The position numbers were made by a program, and so were the translations under genes. The notes under the pieces were generated by a model. The model was not told the DNA's origin, searched no databases, and saw nothing but the letters and a program-made list of their open reading frames with translations. Below are positions 1 through 11,380 of a stretch of DNA of 64,000 nt, in pieces (the stretch's first letter is position 1; every line of letters begins with the position of its first letter). Source of the stretch: Platanthera guangdongensis (taxonomy: Eukaryota; Streptophyta; Magnoliopsida; Asparagales; Orchidaceae); the NCBI GenBank assembly GCA_039583875.1, contig CM077167.1, positions 151,979,010-152,043,009 of the forward strand. Reading direction: 5' to 3'.

Positions 1-143
1 GAGTCTTCTACTGGCTGGTCCATGACTGCTTGTTTCTAAGGACTTAGCCTATACTCTAGGACACAAACATAACCCTGGCTATACATGTTGGGTCAATCAT
101 CCTAATTAGTGGACCTAGCCTAAATTATACTAGGGATCCAACA
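1..143 (-). repeat. 3' LTR of element C, truncated by window edge
   Basis: The + strand ends ...GGATCCAACA at 143, matching the end of the 5' LTR at 19322. On the element's own strand the LTR therefore begins TGTTGGATCC. Small differences from the right-hand copy show that the insertion is not recent. Only the first 143 bases of the LTR are in the window. Confidence 0.9.
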
Positions 144-160
144 ATCTCCCCCTATTTGGG
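144..160 (-). promoter_or_regulatory. Polypurine tract of element C
   Basis: On the minus strand this reads CCCAAATAGGGGGAGAT directly before the LTR's TGTTGG. It is the plus-strand DNA primer site. Elements A and B carry nearly the same tract at their 3' LTRs (45745 and 54161), which ties the three elements together. Confidence 0.85.
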
Positions 161-319
161 TGAGGTCACAAATACAAATGAAAACACAAACATTCACAAA
201 ACAAAAGAAATATATCTGGCAAGAAAAAATTAAAATGTGCAGCAGATATTTACAATGTAGATTTGTGACAGTAAATAAACAAAGAGTTTAAGACATACAG
301 AAACTAGACAGAATATAAG

Positions 320-2600
320 TCATTTCTTTTTCTTCATTTTCTCTTTTTGCTTATCCTCCTTTACTTTGTCAGCTGGTTGTGTAAACTTGATCTCTCTATT
401 AGGATTTGCTGCTTCCTTCTTGGAAATGGTCATGTCAGCAGCTCCAATGATATTTAGAGATGTGACTCAAGGCACAACAGCATCTGAGTGTAGATTCATA
501 TATGCATCTACATTAAATAATTTATTAGCTTTTGCATACATGTTCAATTCTTCTTTCCTGTATTTTGACATAGTAGAATACTGAGAGTGATCCTTTCCTT
601 CAGCTTTAGCCTTTTTGATCATTGATAATCCAACCAATTCCTGGAACCTTGCCATTCTAGCAGTAGTAGTTGTTTCAGGATCCTCAAATGGAATGGGAGG
701 AGACTCTGGCTTCTTAGCACTGTCAGCTTTAACTGGTTCAGGTACTTGCTGTAGCTGTTGCTGAGAATATTACTGTTGTTGTTGATGTTGATACCTGCTG
801 GAAGGATACCTCTGCTGGCTGCTACCTTGAGAGGATGAGGATCTACCATGTTAACTTTGGTGTGTTTGAGAATATGAGGTAGAACTCTGAGAAGTAAGTC
901 TTGAAGCACCAGCAGCAGGTGGAGGAGGAGGAGGTGGATCTTTCCTGTATCTTTGAGAATGTGGAGGAGGAGAGTATCTCCTGCTTTTCTTCTTGGCTTT
1001 CTGCTCATTCTTTGATAGCCACATCCAAGTTGGCATACCCTTGTAAGGAGTGATATTTTGCAGAATATAATAAGGGGTATCATGAGTGGGATTAGGTTTT
1101 GGTGCAGCTTGAGGAACAACCTTTCTTTTCTTAGAAACTTTCTTCTTAGTCTTTGGCTCATCATCAGAATCATCTTCCTCATCTTTTTCATCAGAAGATC
1201 CCTAGGGATTGTCATATAAGGCATTAGTTTCCTTTAGAGATTCTGAAGATATCAGCAACTTTTCAGCCTGAGGAGGAGCTGGAGGTAGAACAACTGATTC
1301 AGTAACTTTTTCAACAACTAATAGATTCTCTTGTTTTATATCTGCCATCATGATCACATCCAGATCTGGCATGAGACTGTCATCCATCTTTTATGTTTGA
1401 GAAGAGATGGCTTTGAGAGGGGATGATACAATGAAAGAATCTACTCTTGGTGGAGATGGAACAATTGGAGACTTTGCTCTTGGTGGAGATGGAACAACTG
1501 GAGCCTTTATACTTGCGAAACTAGCCTTGAGTTGCATGGCAACTTTGGGGCTTATTGGAGAAGTGTAAGGAACTATAGACATAGAAGGCTTTAGGTTATT
1601 TTCTGGAAGAAAGTTCAAATGAACTGTATCAAATGTAATTAACAAACTCAAACTATTTACTGTGGATTGATAATATAATCACCAATCGTGTTTATTCCAG
1701 TTATAGCTGTCTCATCCATATCTATATCAGAATCAATGAAATCAATTAAATCAGCAAGAATAACTGCGTCTGCTGCTGCTTCTACTGCTGCTTCTGCTGG
1801 GGCTGGAGCTACTTCTTCATGGAGTATCTCCCACTACCTGGTTTCAGTAGGCACTGGAGCCAGGCCCCTGACTGAAGAAGGAGGGACAAAGAAGGCAGAG
1901 AGTTGGGCAGCAAGGGATGAGATGGAAGTAGCAAGAGGGGAAATAGCCTCTGCTATGAGGTTTTTGATGAGTGGAGTGAGAACTGCCAAAAGAGATTGAA
2001 TGGAAGGGGGGTCCAATTGCATGAACTCAGAAGGTGTCTGAGTGGATATAGAAGGATGGATGGGAGATGATGATGGAGGAGAAGGTAGAGAATCTGGCAT
2101 TGGCTCATCTTCAGGTGATGGAGTATGAAGGGGTGATAACAGTAGGTCAAAAGAAGGTATTGATAGGAGGTTGGAAAGGGGTATGTTATCTAGATGTTGT
2201 GGTAGAGGAGATGAGGGTGGTGTACCATGTTATGATGGAGTTGGTGTACCATGTTGTGATGGAGTTTATGTACCATATTGTGATGGAGTTGGTGTACCAT
2301 GTTGTGATGGATTATTTATTAGAGAGTGAATATTAGTTTGTGGATGATTCACTGGAGAAGATGGAGGTGTTGGAGTATGGACTGTGGTATGAACTGGTGA
2401 AGAGAGATGAATTGAGGAAGCTGGAGGTGGTGGAGGTGGAGGTGGAAAATCTTCAGCAGGGTAGGGAGTGGCTGGAGCAGCCCTTGTACTCTCAGAATGT
2501 CTGGAGGAAGAGGAGGGAGCCTTGGATGACTTGCTGATATTCCTCTCCCACCTACCAAAGAGGGCACAAGTAATCCTCTTGGAGGCATTAATGAATATGG
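320..2600 (-). pseudogene. C-terminal part of third ORF of element C
   Basis: Read right to left this continues the protein begun at 12020, after removal of the Tekay insertion. Visible parts: a NASKR-type segment with TCALFGRW near 2530-2600 that is shared with element B, a long Pro/Ser-rich region with poly-Pro (about 1830-2460), an acidic stretch followed by a basic one near 1100-1180, a Gln-rich run near 770, and a conserved tail (PFEDPE, then a Lys/Glu-rich helix) ending in a basic tail at 320. Several in-frame stops and frame changes break it. No transmembrane segment or signal peptide is seen, so it does not look like an envelope protein. Function unknown; the low-complexity middle suggests a nucleic-acid or protein binding role, which is inference only. 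Confidence 0.7.
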
Positions 2601-4728
2601 TGTAACCCCCGAAACTCAAAAGAGCGACGGGAGGCATTCCGGGCCAAATTTGGAATTTTGCAGGAGGCACACGGCCTGGGACACGGACGTGTCCCAGGGC
2701 ATGTTGTGTTGGGTTCGACGATTTGGCCGAGAGGTCGACGAAATTGGGTTCGACGATCGTCGAGCAGCAAACACGGCCCTGGACACGGGCGTGTCCCAGG
2801 GCGTGTCGAGTTTGGTTCGACGATCAGGTCGTGGGTTCGACGATCGGGCCGTGTGTTCGATGATCGGGACAGCAATCTCCGTTCGACGATCGGGCCATGG
2901 GTTCGACGATCAGGCCGTGTGTTTGATGATTTGGCCAAAGATTTCTGTTCGACGATCTGGCTGTGTTCGACGATTTGGCCAGAGATCTCCGTTCGACGAT
3001 CTGGCAGCGGTCGATGATCTTGGTTCGACGATCGTCGAGCGCGGGGCGGATTGCGGGGTGTTTGACTCTGTCGACGCGAAGTGTCGACACACGGGTTTTG
3101 GAGGGAGTTGACTAATTGTTCCGACACTATTTTGACGCGGACATGTCCTACTCCTGTTGGTGATTCGTTCGGTGTTTAGCCCCATTTGTCCAGGTCGGAC
3201 CTGGATCGTATCCGTACATCCCTTTTGTGGGATCTGACGGCTGTGGTTATTTCCCGATGGGGTTATACCCGAGAGAAGGGTTTCAAAACCCTTATTTTTC
3301 TGTCGTAGTTCTTTGTCTAAATCTTAGAGAGAGGGGAGATCAAAGGAGGAAGAAGAAGTCTAGATCCAGTCATTGGAGGAGTTTTAGAGCTCCAAATCGT
3401 GAGCCGACTTCGGATCTACGAAGGCAAGGAGATTGAGGTGATTTTCATCCGCGTATATTTCCAAGGCGCCAAGGAAGGACGGTAGGGTAATGATTCTCTA
3501 TTTGAGCATGTGAAGCTCTCCTTCTTTTGCATAGGAAGCCCGCTTTCGCGAGTTTGCAGTGAGTTTGAGGCGTTCCTTCGGGTAGATATGTAAAGTCCCC
3601 GTTGTTTAGAGTCCGTATTCGAGAACGGACATAGGCATGATGCGTGAAGCCTACTCGGACATGTTGCTCTGGATCGGTGATGTTGCATTGCATAAATGGC
3701 CGGAGAATACTCCGTGCGAATGTGTGTTTTTCGGGTTTTCTACGTGGTAGATTACAACAGGGAGCATTGGGGATTAACCCCAAGGTGCACCCGAAAAACT
3801 GGGTAGATGCGTGATCTTGCCAACTTGGTGTCCTGGGAGCCAACTTGAACATAAACGGGTTATGTGAAATGTGTGACGGAAACGGGACTCGGAAGAAGTT
3901 TGACCCGCGCATATGTTTTAAATTAACGTTGCGGTGTGAGCAACGGGTTAGGTGAAACCGTACCCATTCTATGTCGTTCGGTTAGAGCCGTTGGCATAGA
4001 TGAGGGTCTTCAGCAGTCTATGGTTTAAATTACCGTGACCCATGCCGGGAAGAAAAAATGCTCATTGTTTGGCCGTCCAAAGGGATGGTGGTGAGTCGGC
4101 GGACTTTGACCGTGATCACCGAGAATGTGCCCTGAGTGCACGGGGTGTGTGGCCGTGCGAGCCTACGCCTGTGATGTAGTGATATTACTATATTGCTTGG
4201 TTATACTAATAAAGTGCAGGGAAGGAGCATTGCCGCCCCGAGTTGGGGGCGGGATCGTTATAATTTGGTCAGCATTGCTGACCGTTGCCTTTGTTTGCCA
4301 CCGTGCGGTGGTTTTTTGCCTGTAGGTGCTGCTGGACCAAGCGGTCAACAGCGGGCTGAAGCCCAAATTGCGAAGCCGGCCCTCGAAGGCCTAATTAGAG
4401 TGTTTTACTTGCTTTTGTTAATGTATGACCGGCCTGCGTATCATGGTATGGAAAACATGTAATATGAGTAAACCATTTGTTAGGCCTTAAGGCCAGTACT
4501 TGTATATGTACTTCATTCCTTTTTTGCTTGTTATTGGACATTCATGCTTGTTGCTGTGTTCTTTTAATTACAACTCTTAAAACTGCTTATGCTAGAATGC
4601 TCTGTGTAGGACGTTTGATTGGTTAGATGGTTTCCATTGAGTAACCACTCGGTCTGTCTATGGTATATGGCGTCGGGCCCCGGCCGGACCTACTGCTATA
4701 TGTTATGCGACGGATAGGGGGTGTTACA
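2601..4728 (+). repeat. 5' LTR of Tekay element
   Basis: Starts TGTAACCCCC and ends GGGGGTGTTACA. Near the start it holds two self-complementary blocks of the form CCTGGACACG...CGTGTCCCAGG (about 2680-2705 and 2778-2803), then the TTCGACGAT array. The rest has no coding capacity; open frames across the array are by-products of the repeated word. Confidence 0.95.
2713..3041 (+). repeat. TTCGACGAT motif array in Tekay 5' LTR
   Basis: Ten exact copies of TTCGACGAT plus three one-mismatch copies lie in about 330 bp, irregularly spaced and separated by recurrent fillers such as CGGGCCGTG and TTGGCCAGAG. Two copies extend to the palindrome TTCGACGATCGTCGA. The equivalent array in the 3' LTR is at 9358-9690. 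Confidence 0.9.
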
Positions 4729-4730
4729 AT

Positions 4731-4742
4731 TTGGTATCAGAC
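4731..4742 (+). promoter_or_regulatory. Primer binding site, initiator-Met tRNA type
   Basis: TTGGTATCAGAC follows the LTR end (4728) after two bases. TGGTATCAGA complements the 3' end of plant initiator-Met tRNA, the usual minus-strand primer of Tekay elements. Confidence 0.85.
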
Positions 4743-4952
4743 TACTGGTTTCGGTCGGGCTGAAAATGAATTCTTGGACGAATTTTTTAAGGGGTGGTGA
4801 GCACATGTGTGTGCGTCATCGTTATAACAACAAAAGAACCCATGAATGTCCACTTAGGAATGAAAATACACGTGTTTGGGGAACCTGCGTGTTCCTATAA
4901 TTGCTGTTTGTAATTTTGTTTGGTCGCTTAACGGTGTTTTGTACCTCTTTAG

Positions 4953-5825
4953 GTGACCAGAAGCGGTGCTGGGCCGTCGGAACGTCGAGTTTCTGAGGAT
5001 AGCAGTGCACCAAATGATGCTCCTACAACACCTCCTTCGGCTGAAACCATTCGACTGGTGGTTGAAGCAGTGTTTGCAATGATCAATGCGCAGCCTGCAA
5101 GGCAGGTGCAGTAGCCCGCTCCTGCGATGGAGTAGGTACCACTGCAAGAAGCTGAGCAGAGAAGGGTGGAACAGGTAGTAGAGGAACCGGTGGTGCAAAG
5201 GAGGGCAATCGAGAGACAGCTCAAACATGTCATGAGCTTTAATCCTTTGGTATTCTCGGGGTTGGGAACCCCATCTCAAGCTGAAGACTGGCTCTCCGGT
5301 GTGAAGAGAGTCTTGACAGCGATAGAGACGAAGGACTGGCATATGACCACTATAGCAACGTTCCTGTTGGATGGAGACGCCAGGCTGTGGTGGGAGGGTT
5401 TGGAGCTGCATCTATTGAGAGGTAGGCAACTTACAGGTGTCTCGATGGAGGAGTACTCGAGATTGTTCTTGGCTAGGTACCTCCCTTAGACTCAGAGGAT
5501 AGCTTTGGAGAATGAGTTCCAGAGGTTGGTACAAGGAGAGAGTAGCGTGGATGAGTATCTCCACGAGTTTACTAGGATGAGTCGGTATGCTAGCTCTATC
5601 ATCGTGGATGAGGAGCGTAAGACCAACCGTTTCTACGAAGGTCTAAGAGACGACTTGAGGCTAGTACTCTCGGGGCCGATGACGAAGGGTTTCTTGACCT
5701 TGTTCAACATGGCCCGGTCCTTGGAGAAGGACATGAAGAATGTCCAAGCGAAGAAAATCCTTGGTGATAAGATGTCTGGGTTGAAAGTGCCGACTACTTC
5801 AAAGTCCGGCTATCAAAGGGTGAGT
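4953..5825 (+). pseudogene. Tekay gag, start codon lost
   Basis: A reading frame opens at GTG 4953 (VTRSGAGPSERR), where Met would be expected, and runs through a retrotransposon gag core: LVFSGLGTPSQAEDWL near 5245 and the helical region with ARLWWEGLE and VDEYLHEFTRMSRYA. In-frame TAG stops lie at 5112, 5131 and 5488. After the gag core the frame passes directly into protease sequence; no CX2CX4HX4C zinc knuckle is present where chromoviruses normally have one, which suggests an internal deletion near 5800-5830. Confidence 0.8.
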
Positions 5826-6110
5826 ATCCGACAAGAGCACTCTTTGACACGGGAGCTTCACACTCCTTCATATCTGAAGGATTCATATCGCGCATCGGTG
5901 TACCTTCTTCGATGGCGAAGGACAAGTTGGATATTTTGTTACTGAATGGGTGTTCGATGCACGCGGATAAAGTCTGCGGTGTTAAGATTCGCATTGGGAA
6001 TCAAGAGTTCGATCTGCAAGCATCGTTACTACCGTTGGTGGAGTTCGACGTTATATTTGACATGGACTGGCTCTTGGAGTAGCGAGCCTATATTGATTGC
6101 GGTAGCAAGG
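5826..6110 (+). pseudogene. Tekay aspartic protease remnant
   Basis: The active-site loop DTGAS is encoded at 5846-5860, followed by HSFIS and the Ty3 protease pattern down to FDVIFDMDWL near 6050, where a TAG closes the frame. The segment before DTGA is abnormally short. It would process Gag-Pol in the particle if intact. It shares its frame with neither the gag end nor the RT opening, so at least two frame changes have occurred. Confidence 0.75.
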
Positions 6111-6118
6111 AAGTTAAG

Positions 6119-7576
6119 TTGGGAGCAAGTCGTGAGACGACTTTTACAGGCTTAAAAGGGTCGAGCAAGACATTGATGTCTGCTCTTCAGGTGGTGAAGG
6201 TGGTTCGTGCTGGTGCAGAGCTATTCTTTACACTAGTGGAGGTTGCAAAGCCAATGCCTACGTTGGATAGTATTTCAGTGGTACTGAGTATCCTGATGTG
6301 TTTCCCTGCAGATCTTCCTGGAGCCCCGCCTCAACGGGAGATAGATTTCACTATTGAACTAGTGTCAGGTGCGAAGCCTGTGTCACGTTCTCCGTATCGT
6401 CTTGCGCCTAAGGAAATGGCGGAGCTGAAGGTGCAACTACAAGAGTTGTTGGAGCAAGGGTTTGTGCGTCCAAGTTCGTCGCCTTGGAGCGCACCGGTCC
6501 TCTTTGTTAAGAAGAAGGACGGAAGCTTGAGGCTATGTATTGATTACCGAGAACTGAACAAGTTGACGGAAAAGAACAAGTACCCAATCCCAAGGATCAA
6601 TGAACTTTTTGATCAGTTGGTCGGGTCGACGGTGTACTCAAAGTTGGATCTCAAGTCTGGTTATTATCAGGTGAGGATAAGGGAGACTGATATCCCTAAG
6701 ACATCGTTCAGTACAAGATACTGGCATTACGAGTTTACGGTCATCCCATTTGGGCTGACGAATGCATCGTCAGTGTTCATGGATTTGATGAACAGGACCT
6801 TCAGGGAGTACTTGGGCCATTTTGTGATCATCTTCATCGACGATATTTTGGTGTACTCGTAGAGTGAGGAAGATCACTTCAGGCATCTTCATTTGGTTTT
6901 GGAGACGCTAAAGAGAAATCAATTGTACGCAAAGTTCTTGAAGTGCGAGTTTTGGTTGTCCTCAGTGGCGTTCCTCGGTCATATAGTGAGTGGGGAAGGT
7001 ATTGCAGTGGATCCGGCAAAGATTGTTGCGATACGGGAGTGGCCTGAGCTTTCTACGGTAGCGGAAGTCCGGAGCTTTCTGGGGCTTGTCGGCTATTATA
7101 GGCGCTTCGTAGAGAACTTCTCGCGGATAGCGTTACCTCTCACTACTTTGACGAGGAAGGAGCAGAAGTTCGTTTGGACGCCGGAGTGCGCGCGAGCTTT
7201 TGAGGAGTTGAAATGTCGGTTGACCACGGCACCTGTGCTAAGTTCGCCGAGTGCGACCGAAGGTTATGAGATTTATAGCGATACTTCAGACAGTGGTTTG
7301 GGTTGTGTGCTGTTATATCATGGAAGCGTTATAGCATATGGCTCGAGACAGCTGAAGGTGCACGAGAGGAACTATCCGGTCCATGAGTTGGAGTTAGCAG
7401 CCGTGATTTTTGCCTTGAAGCTGTGGAGGCATTATTTGTATGGTGTGAAGATTGATATCTACACCGATCATAAGAGCCTGAATTATTTGATTGATCAGAA
7501 AGATCTGAATATGCGACAGCGTAGATGGATGGAGTTCCTGGGGGACTATCATTTAAGATCCACTAGTGCCTGGTAA
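6119..7576 (+). pseudogene. Tekay reverse transcriptase and RNase H
   Basis: RT fingers and palm are clear: [28 protein letters not shown], the motif A aspartate in [20 protein letters not shown], and the catalytic FIDDILVYS just before an in-frame TAG at 6860. The frame resumes at once (SEEDHFRHL) into thumb, connection and RNase H ([37 protein letters not shown]). A frameshift near 7560 separates it from integrase. It would copy element RNA into DNA and degrade the RNA strand. Confidence 0.9.
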
Positions 7577-8762
7577 AGGTAATGCGGTTGCGGACGCGTT
7601 GAGTCATCGGGCCCTAGCTCAAGCCAATTGTATGTCGAACCATGATGAACGGTTGGTTCGGGAGTTGGAGGCATTGGAGATTTCTTGCGTATATAGGCAG
7701 TCAAGTGCTGAAGCACTATTGAATTGGACTGAAGTTCAATATGACCTGGCTCATCGGATTCGACAGGCTTTGGATTTGGATGGATACTTGAAGCAACTCA
7801 TGATAGAGGCTCTGGATGGGTCAAATTCCCAATATGAAGTTGTGGATGGATTGATTTGGATAGACGGTCGTCTTTGTGTCCCAAGCGTGGGCAGTTTGCG
7901 GGTGGATTTATTGTACAAGGCGCACCATACCAAGTACTCGATTCACCCGGGGAGCACAAAGATGTACCGCGACGTTAAGAAACTATTTTTGTGGCCGGGT
8001 TTGAAGAAGTATGTGGCGCTCTACGTGGCGAAGTGCCAAACTGGTGCCTTGGTGACGGCATAGTGCCAAAATCCGGGAGGATTTCTAAAGTCCTTGCCTA
8101 TTCCAGAGTGAAAATTCGACGACATCACTATGGACTTTGTGCACGGGTTGCCAAGGTCAAAAAAGGGGAACGACGCCATCTGGGTGGTCGTAGATCGGCT
8201 AACTAAGGTGTCACATTTCATTCCGCAAAGGAAGGATGATCCGGTGGAGAAGTTGGCAAAGTTATATATGGATAACATAGTGCAGCTCCACGGTGTGCCC
8301 TGCAGCATTGTGAGTGACCGAGATGGGCGGTTCATGTCCAATGATTGGAGGCTTGTGCAGCAAATGTTGGGAACAAAGCTGCGTTTTAGCACAGCCTTCC
8401 ATCCGCAGATGGATGGGCAGACCAAGAGCGTCAATAGAATTATGGAAGACATGCTCCACATGTGTGTCTTGGACTTTGGAAAGCAATGGGAAGACCATCC
8501 TTATGTGGTGGAATTTGCGTACAACAATAGCTACCAGGCGAGTATTCAAATGGCGCCCTTCAAGGCCCTTTATGGTAGAAGATGTCGCACGTCGTTGTCC
8601 TGGTTGGAAACGGGTGAATCAAAGTTGCACAAGCGTCAAGAGGTGGAGGATGCTACTTCATTGGTGCGAACCATTCGGGAGAGGTTGCTAATCGATCAGG
8701 ACCGTCAGACGAAGTACTATAATTCCAAGCACAGGAACGTGGAGTTCGTTGTGGGTGATTAG
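7566..8762 (+). pseudogene. Tekay integrase, catalytic and zinc residues damaged
   Basis: The HHCC zinc region spans about 7920-8050 (HHTKYSIHPG...CQTG), where the last cysteine of CxxC reads Gly. The core follows: MDFVHGLP (first Asp), IVSDRDGRF (second Asp), and DGQTK at about 8414, where the family has DGQTE; the catalytic Glu is thus Lys, a single G-to-A change. A frame break with stops lies near 8060-8110, and TAG at 8760 cuts it from the GPY/F module. The protein would have joined element DNA to the chromosome. Confidence 0.85.
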
Positions 8763-9180
8763 GTGTACTTGAAGATCAAGCCGTTCAAGCGTGTCTCGCG
8801 GGTGCGGCGATTGAAAAAGCTAAGCCCGAGGTACCTTGGGCCATTTGAGGTTCTAGAGCGGGTTGGTGAAGCAGCCTATCGGTTGAAGCTATCAGTGGAG
8901 CTCAGTGGTCTACATGATGTATTCCATATATCAGTGCTACGAAAGGAGGTGTAAGAGCCTACGCAAGTGATCACGGTCGATCAAGTGCCGATTGATAGTG
9001 GGTTGACGACAAAGGTCAAGCCCGTGCGTATTGAAGACTCGGAAGTCAAGTGGCTACGCAATAAAGAGATCAGGATGGTCAAGGTCCGATGGGACAATTG
9101 CGGTCGAGAGGAGCTCTCTTAGGAGCGAGAGCAGACTATGCTTGACGAGTACCCGGAGTTGTTCCGCTCAGGTATAATTT
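8763..9180 (+). pseudogene. Tekay GPY/F module and chromodomain
   Basis: Continues in frame after the TAG at 8760: KLSPRYLGPFEVLERVG is the GPY/F module, then HISVLRKEV and a TAA at 8953. Beyond it the same frame shows KPVRIEDSEVKWLRNKEIRMVKVRW and, after another TAG near 9119, a DEYPELF ending. This is the integrase-attached chromodomain of Tekay elements, thought to steer integration toward heterochromatin marks. Confidence 0.75.
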
Positions 9181-9227
9181 TAGTTTTGTGCTTATCTTTC
9201 CTTTATAAAATTTCGTGGACGAAATTC

Positions 9228-9245
9228 TTTTAAGAGGGAGAGAGT
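9228..9245 (+). promoter_or_regulatory. Polypurine tract of Tekay element
   Basis: A purine run AAGAGGGAGAGAG lies just upstream of the 3' LTR start TGTAACGCCC at 9246. It marks the plus-strand primer and fixes the LTR boundary. Confidence 0.8.
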
Positions 9246-11375
9246 TGTAACGCCCTGAAACTCAAAAGAGCGATGGGAGGCATTCCGGGCCAAATTTGGA
9301 ATTTGGCAAGAGGCACACGGCCTGGGAAACGGGCGTGTCCCAGGGCGCATCATGTTGGGTTCGACGATTTGGTCGAGAGGTCGATGAAATTGGGTTCGAC
9401 AATCGTCGAGCAGTAAATACAGCCCTGGACACAGGCGTGTCCCAGGGCATGTCGAGTTTGGTTCGACGATCGGGTCGTGGGTTCGACGATCGGGCCGTGT
9501 GTTCGACGATCGGTTCAGCGATCTCCGTTCGATGATCGGGTCGTGGGTTCGACGATCATGCCGTGTGTTCGACGATTTGGCCAGAGATTTCTGTTCTACG
9601 ATCTGCCTGCATTCGACGATTTGGCCAGAGATCTCCGTTCGATGATCTGGCAGCGGTCGACGATCTTGGTTCGACGATCGTCGAGCGCGGGGAGGATTGT
9701 GGCGTGTTTGACTATGTCGACGCGAAGTGTCGACACACAGGTTTTGGCTGGAGTTGACTAATTGTTCCGACACTGTTTTGACGCGGACATGTCCTGCTCC
9801 TGTTGGTGATTCGTGTGGTGTTTAGCCCCATTTGTCCAGGTCGGACATGGATCGTATCCGTGCATCCCTTTTGTGGGATCCGACTGCTGTGGTTATTTCC
9901 CGATGGGGTTATACCCGAGAGAAGGGTTTCAAAACCATTATTTTTCTGCCATAGTTCTCTGTCTAAATCTTAGAGAGAGGGGAGAGAAAAGGAGGAAGAA
10001 GAAATCTAGATCCAGTCATTGGAGGAGTGTTAGAGCTCCAAATCGCGAGCCGACTTCGGATCTACGAAGGCAAGGAGATTGCGGTGCTTTTCATCCGCGT
10101 ACATTTCCATGGCGCCAAGGAAGGACGCTAGGGTAACGATTCTCTACTTGAGCATGTGAAGCTCTCCTTCTTTTGCATAGGAAGCCCGCTCACGTGAGTT
10201 TGCGGTGAGTTTGAGGCGTTCCTTCGGGTAGATATGTAAAGTCTCCGTTGTTTAGAGTCCGTATTCGAGAACGGACATAGGCATGATGTGTGAAGCCTAC
10301 CCGGACATGTTGGTCTTGATCGGTGATGTTGCATTGCATAAATGGCCGGAGAAGACTCCGTGCGAATGTGTGTTTTTCGGGTTTTCTACGTGGTAGATTG
10401 CAACAGGGAGCCTTGGGGATTAACCCCAAGGTGCACCCGAAAAACTGGGCAGATGCGTGATCTTGCCAACTTGGTAGTCTGGGAGCCAACTTGAACATAA
10501 CCTGGTTATGTGAAATGTGTGACGAAAACGGAACTCGGAAGAAGTTTGACCCGCGCATATGTTTTAAATGAACGTTGCGGTGTGAAAAACAGGTTAGGCG
10601 GAACCGTACCCATTCTATATCGTTCGGTTAGAGCTGTTAGCATAGATGAGGGTCTTCAGCGGTCTATGGTTTAAATTACCGTGACCCATGCCGGGAAGAC
10701 AAAATGCTCATTGTTTGGCCGTCCAAAGGGATGGTGGTGAGTCGGCGGACTTTGACCGTGATCACCGAGAATGTGCCCTAAGTGCACGGGGTGTGTGGCC
10801 GTGCGAGCCTACGCCTGTGATGTAGTGATATTACTATACTGCTTGGTTATACTAATAAAGTGCAGGGAAGGAGCATCGCCGCCCCGAGTTGGGGGCGGGA
10901 TTGTTATACTTTGGTTAGCATTGCTGACCGTTGCCTTTGTTTGCCACCGTGCGGTGGTTTGTTGCTTGCAGGTGCTGCTGGACCAAACGATCAATAGCGG
11001 GATAAAGTCCAAATTGCGAAGCCGGCCCTCGAAGGCCCTAATTGGAGTGTTTTACTTGCTTTTGTTCATGTATGACCGGCCTGTGTGCCGTGGTATGGAA
11101 AACATGTAATATGAGTAAACCATTTGTAAGGCCTTAAGGCCAGTACTTGTGTTTGTACTTCATTCCTTTTTGGCTTGTTAGTGGACATTCATGCTTGTTG
11201 CTGGGTTCTTTTAATTGCAACTCTTAAAACTGCTTCCGCTAGAATACTCTGTGTAGGACGTTGGATTGATTGGATGGTTTCCATTGAGTAACCACCCGGA
11301 CTGTCTGTGGTATATGGTGTCGGGCCCCAGTCGGTCCTACTGCTATATGCTATGCGACGGATAGGGGGTGTTACA
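9246..11375 (+). repeat. 3' LTR of Tekay element
   Basis: About 2130 bp, co-linear with 2601-4728 and differing by scattered substitutions. Ends GGGGGTGTTACA and is followed by the TATGG target duplication. The motif array is at 9358-9690. Confidence 0.95.
9358..9690 (+). repeat. TTCGACGAT motif array in Tekay 3' LTR
   Basis: Counterpart of 2713-3041 with the same spacing. Several copies have drifted by one base (TTCGATGAT, TTCTACGAT, ATTCGACGAT), often as C-to-T, yet the array is still obvious. Confidence 0.9.
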
Positions 11376-11380
11376 TATGG

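Larger units (their letters stand above)
2601..11375 (+). mobile_element. Ty3/gypsy Tekay/Del-type chromovirus nested in element C
   Basis: Two LTRs (2601-4728 and 9246-11375, each about 2.13 kb, TGTAAC...GTTACA) flank an internal region of about 4.5 kb. An exact 5-bp target duplication TATGG lies at 2596-2600 and 11376-11380. Order: PBS, gag, protease, RT, RNase H, integrase, chromodomain, polypurine tract; RT before integrase is the Ty3 order, and the integrase-linked chromodomain with a YPELF-type ending fits Tekay. Stops, a probable internal deletion after gag and substitutions at integrase metal- and zinc-binding positions make it non-autonomous. Confidence 0.95.

Noticed and set aside
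2588..3185. Several overlapping open frames on both strands of the Tekay LTR with repeated RSSNTRPDRRT-like peptides
   Set aside because: They are translations of the TTCGACGAT array in different frames, lie in LTR sequence and recur at 9192-9773; the open frames come from the repeated word lacking stops, not from coding selection.
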